Assembly (NCBI GenBank): GCA_964576715.1
Contig: CAZNWE010000010.1
Location: 6,645 to 70,644, forward strand
Source: SLRI01 sp964576715
Lineage (GTDB): Bacteria; Pseudomonadota; Alphaproteobacteria; Geminicoccales; Geminicoccaceae
Length of the DNA stretch: 64,000 bases
Direction of reading: 5' to 3'
Shown here one piece after another: positions 62,928-64,000 of this stretch. The notes beneath the pieces were generated by a model. The model searched no databases, had not been told where the DNA came from, and was given only the letters and a program-made list of their open reading frames with translations. The position numbers were made by a program, and so were the translations under genes. The first letter of the stretch is position 1; each line of letters opens with the position of its first letter.

Positions 62928-63329
62928 ATGCTGACGAAGATCCTCTTGCCGATCGATCCGACCATGGCCGACTACTGGCAGCCGGCGATCGACACGGCGA
63001 TCGATCTGGCGCGGAAGTATCAGGCGACGCTCGCCGTGCTCTGGGTGGCGCCGCCGGTCGACAGCGATCCGGAGGGCTTCACCGATATTCATATGCCTGC
63101 CCTCGAGGCCGTGGTGGCGGAGCGACTGCCGAGCGACGTTTCGACCGAGCTGCACCTGCGCGCCGATTGGGGCGACCCGGACCGCGAGATCTGCAAGGCG
63201 GCGGCGGAGCTGGGCGTCGAGCTGATCGTCATGGGCACTCATCAGCCGCATGCCGGCGAGACCGTTAGCGAGTCCAACGCCGCCAACGTGGTCGTGCACG
63301 CCACCTGCTCGGTCTACGCCGTCCGTTGA
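62928..63329 (+). CDS. Universal stress protein family protein
   Basis: 133 aa. ILLPIDPTMADYWQPAIDTA and LGVELIVMGTHQP show the UspA fold. The ATP-binding pattern G-x2-G-x9-G-S/T after MGT is not kept (HQPHAGETVSESNAANVVVH), so it may not bind ATP. ATG at 62928 has GAGAG eight nt upstream. It lies 77 nt before a TRAP large-permease gene; in Halomonas a UspA-like protein (TeaD) controls a TRAP transporter. Confidence 0.9.
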   Translation: MLTKILLPIDPTMADYWQPAIDTAIDLARKYQATLAVLWVAPPVDSDPEGFTDIHMPALEAVVAERLPSDVSTELHLRADWGDPDREICKAAAELGVELIVMGTHQPHAGETVSESNAANVVVHATCSVYAVR

Positions 63330-63406
63330 ACGGCACCGCTTTGCGCCGCCCGACATTGCCGCTAGCCTGAGGATCGGAACGCAGCAACGAGGAGGACGGT
63401 CGCGGG

Positions 63407-64000
63407 ATGGATGGGTTCGCGCTGACCGGCATTTTCCTCTTCTTCCTGTTCCTCCTGCTCGGCACCGGCGTCTGGGTGGCGCTGGCGCTGCTCGGGGTGG
63501 CGGTGGTCGGGATGGAGCTATTCACCAGCCGGCCGGCAGGTGATGCGATGATCACCACGATCTGGCGGTCGTCCTCCTCCTGGACGCTCACCGCCCTGCC
63601 GCTGTTCATCTGGATGGGCGAGATCCTCTTTCGGACGCGGCTTTCGGAGGACATGTTCAAGGGCCTGGCCCCCTGGATGGTCAACTGGCCGGGCCGGCTC
63701 CTGCACACCAACGTCGTCGGCTGCACCGTCTTCGCTGCGGTCTCGGGAAGTTCGGCCGCTACCATGACCACGGTCGGCAAGATGTCGATCCCCGAGCTGA
63801 GAAAGCGCGGCTATCCCGAGGAGATGATCATCGGCACGCTGGCCGGCGCCGGCACCTTGGGGCTGATGATCCCGCCGTCCCTGATCCTCATCGTCTATGG
63901 CGTGACCATCAACGAATCGATCAGCAAGCTGTTCATCGCCGGCGTGCTGCCGGGCCTCACCGTGGCCGCCCTCTTCATGGGCTATGTCGCCCTCTGGTCG
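63407..64000 (+). CDS. TRAP transporter large permease, DctM type, 3' end outside window
   Basis: 198 codons from ATG at 63407 to the edge. It begins with hydrophobic helices (FLFFLFLLLGTGVWVALALL) and has the DctM blocks ALPLFIWMGEILFRTRLSED, FAAVSGSSAATMTTVGKMSI, GTLAGAGTLGLMIPPSLILI and VYGVTINESISKLFIAGVLP. No small subunit (DctQ) precedes it; partners may lie beyond the window. Not fused, unlike the TAXI permease at the other end. Confidence 0.92.
   Translation, partial: MDGFALTGIFLFFLFLLLGTGVWVALALLGVAVVGMELFTSRPAGDAMITTIWRSSSSWTLTALPLFIWMGEILFRTRLSEDMFKGLAPWMVNWPGRLLHTNVVGCTVFAAVSGSSAATMTTVGKMSIPELRKRGYPEEMIIGTLAGAGTLGLMIPPSLILIVYGVTINESISKLFIAGVLPGLTVAALFMGYVALWS

Overview
The window is a very GC-rich chromosomal segment from an alphaproteobacterium, probably of the Rhodospirillales/Geminicoccales kind. 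The evidence is gene order: dgt-argS-SPOR protein-nagZ-M50 protease-scpA-scpB-tatABC, divergent erpA next to xth, and rluD followed by rpoH are all alphaproteobacterial arrangements. Third codon positions are almost all G/C, and GTG and TTG starts are common. A run of 100 Ns shows it is a draft assembly.

Layout. 1-3.3 kb: TAXI-type TRAP transporter (fused permease, cut by the window edge, and its binding protein). 3.4-11.6 kb: a GGDEF/EAL protein with a degenerate EAL site, IMP dehydrogenase, an orphan TctC-type binding protein, a sugar-acid dehydratase and a TPR protein. 11.6-18.3 kb: modE-like regulator plus modABC (molybdate uptake), glycogen phosphorylase and a methyltransferase. 18.4-28 kb: CBS protein, OpgC-type acyltransferase, a small secreted protein, histidine phosphatase, mARC-like MOSC protein, oligopeptidase B-type protease, yqjG-wrbA quinone-redox pair, DUF4332 protein and a DsrE-like secreted protein.

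28-35 kb is the accessory-looking part. It holds a SARP/BTAD-type regulator, a gene that fuses a PAP2 phosphatase/haloperoxidase-type domain to a complete subtilisin-type protease behind a (Ser-Lys)9 tail, and a small downstream ORF that resembles a protease propeptide/I9 inhibitor. Around these genes lie long gene-poor stretches with perfect hairpins, a phased array of six 7-bp repeats, two spaced repeat pairs and a perfect CRP-type palindrome. I consider this locus the best candidate for an undescribed system.

35-53.7 kb is conserved housekeeping (xth, erpA, dgt, argS, SPOR protein, nagZ, M50 protease, scpAB, tatABC), then a haem-uptake operon (Cys-rich small protein, hmuTUV, DUF2325 protein, IsdG-type monooxygenase), tRNA-Glu, rlmD (interrupted only by a false scaffold gap), rluD and rpoH. 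53.9-60.8 kb is a glycolate/glyoxylate module (IclR regulator, gcl, glcD, glcE, glcF). 60.8-64 kb has a decayed MntA/HepT toxin-antitoxin pair, an esterase-like phytase-family protein, a universal stress protein and the start of a second TRAP large permease.
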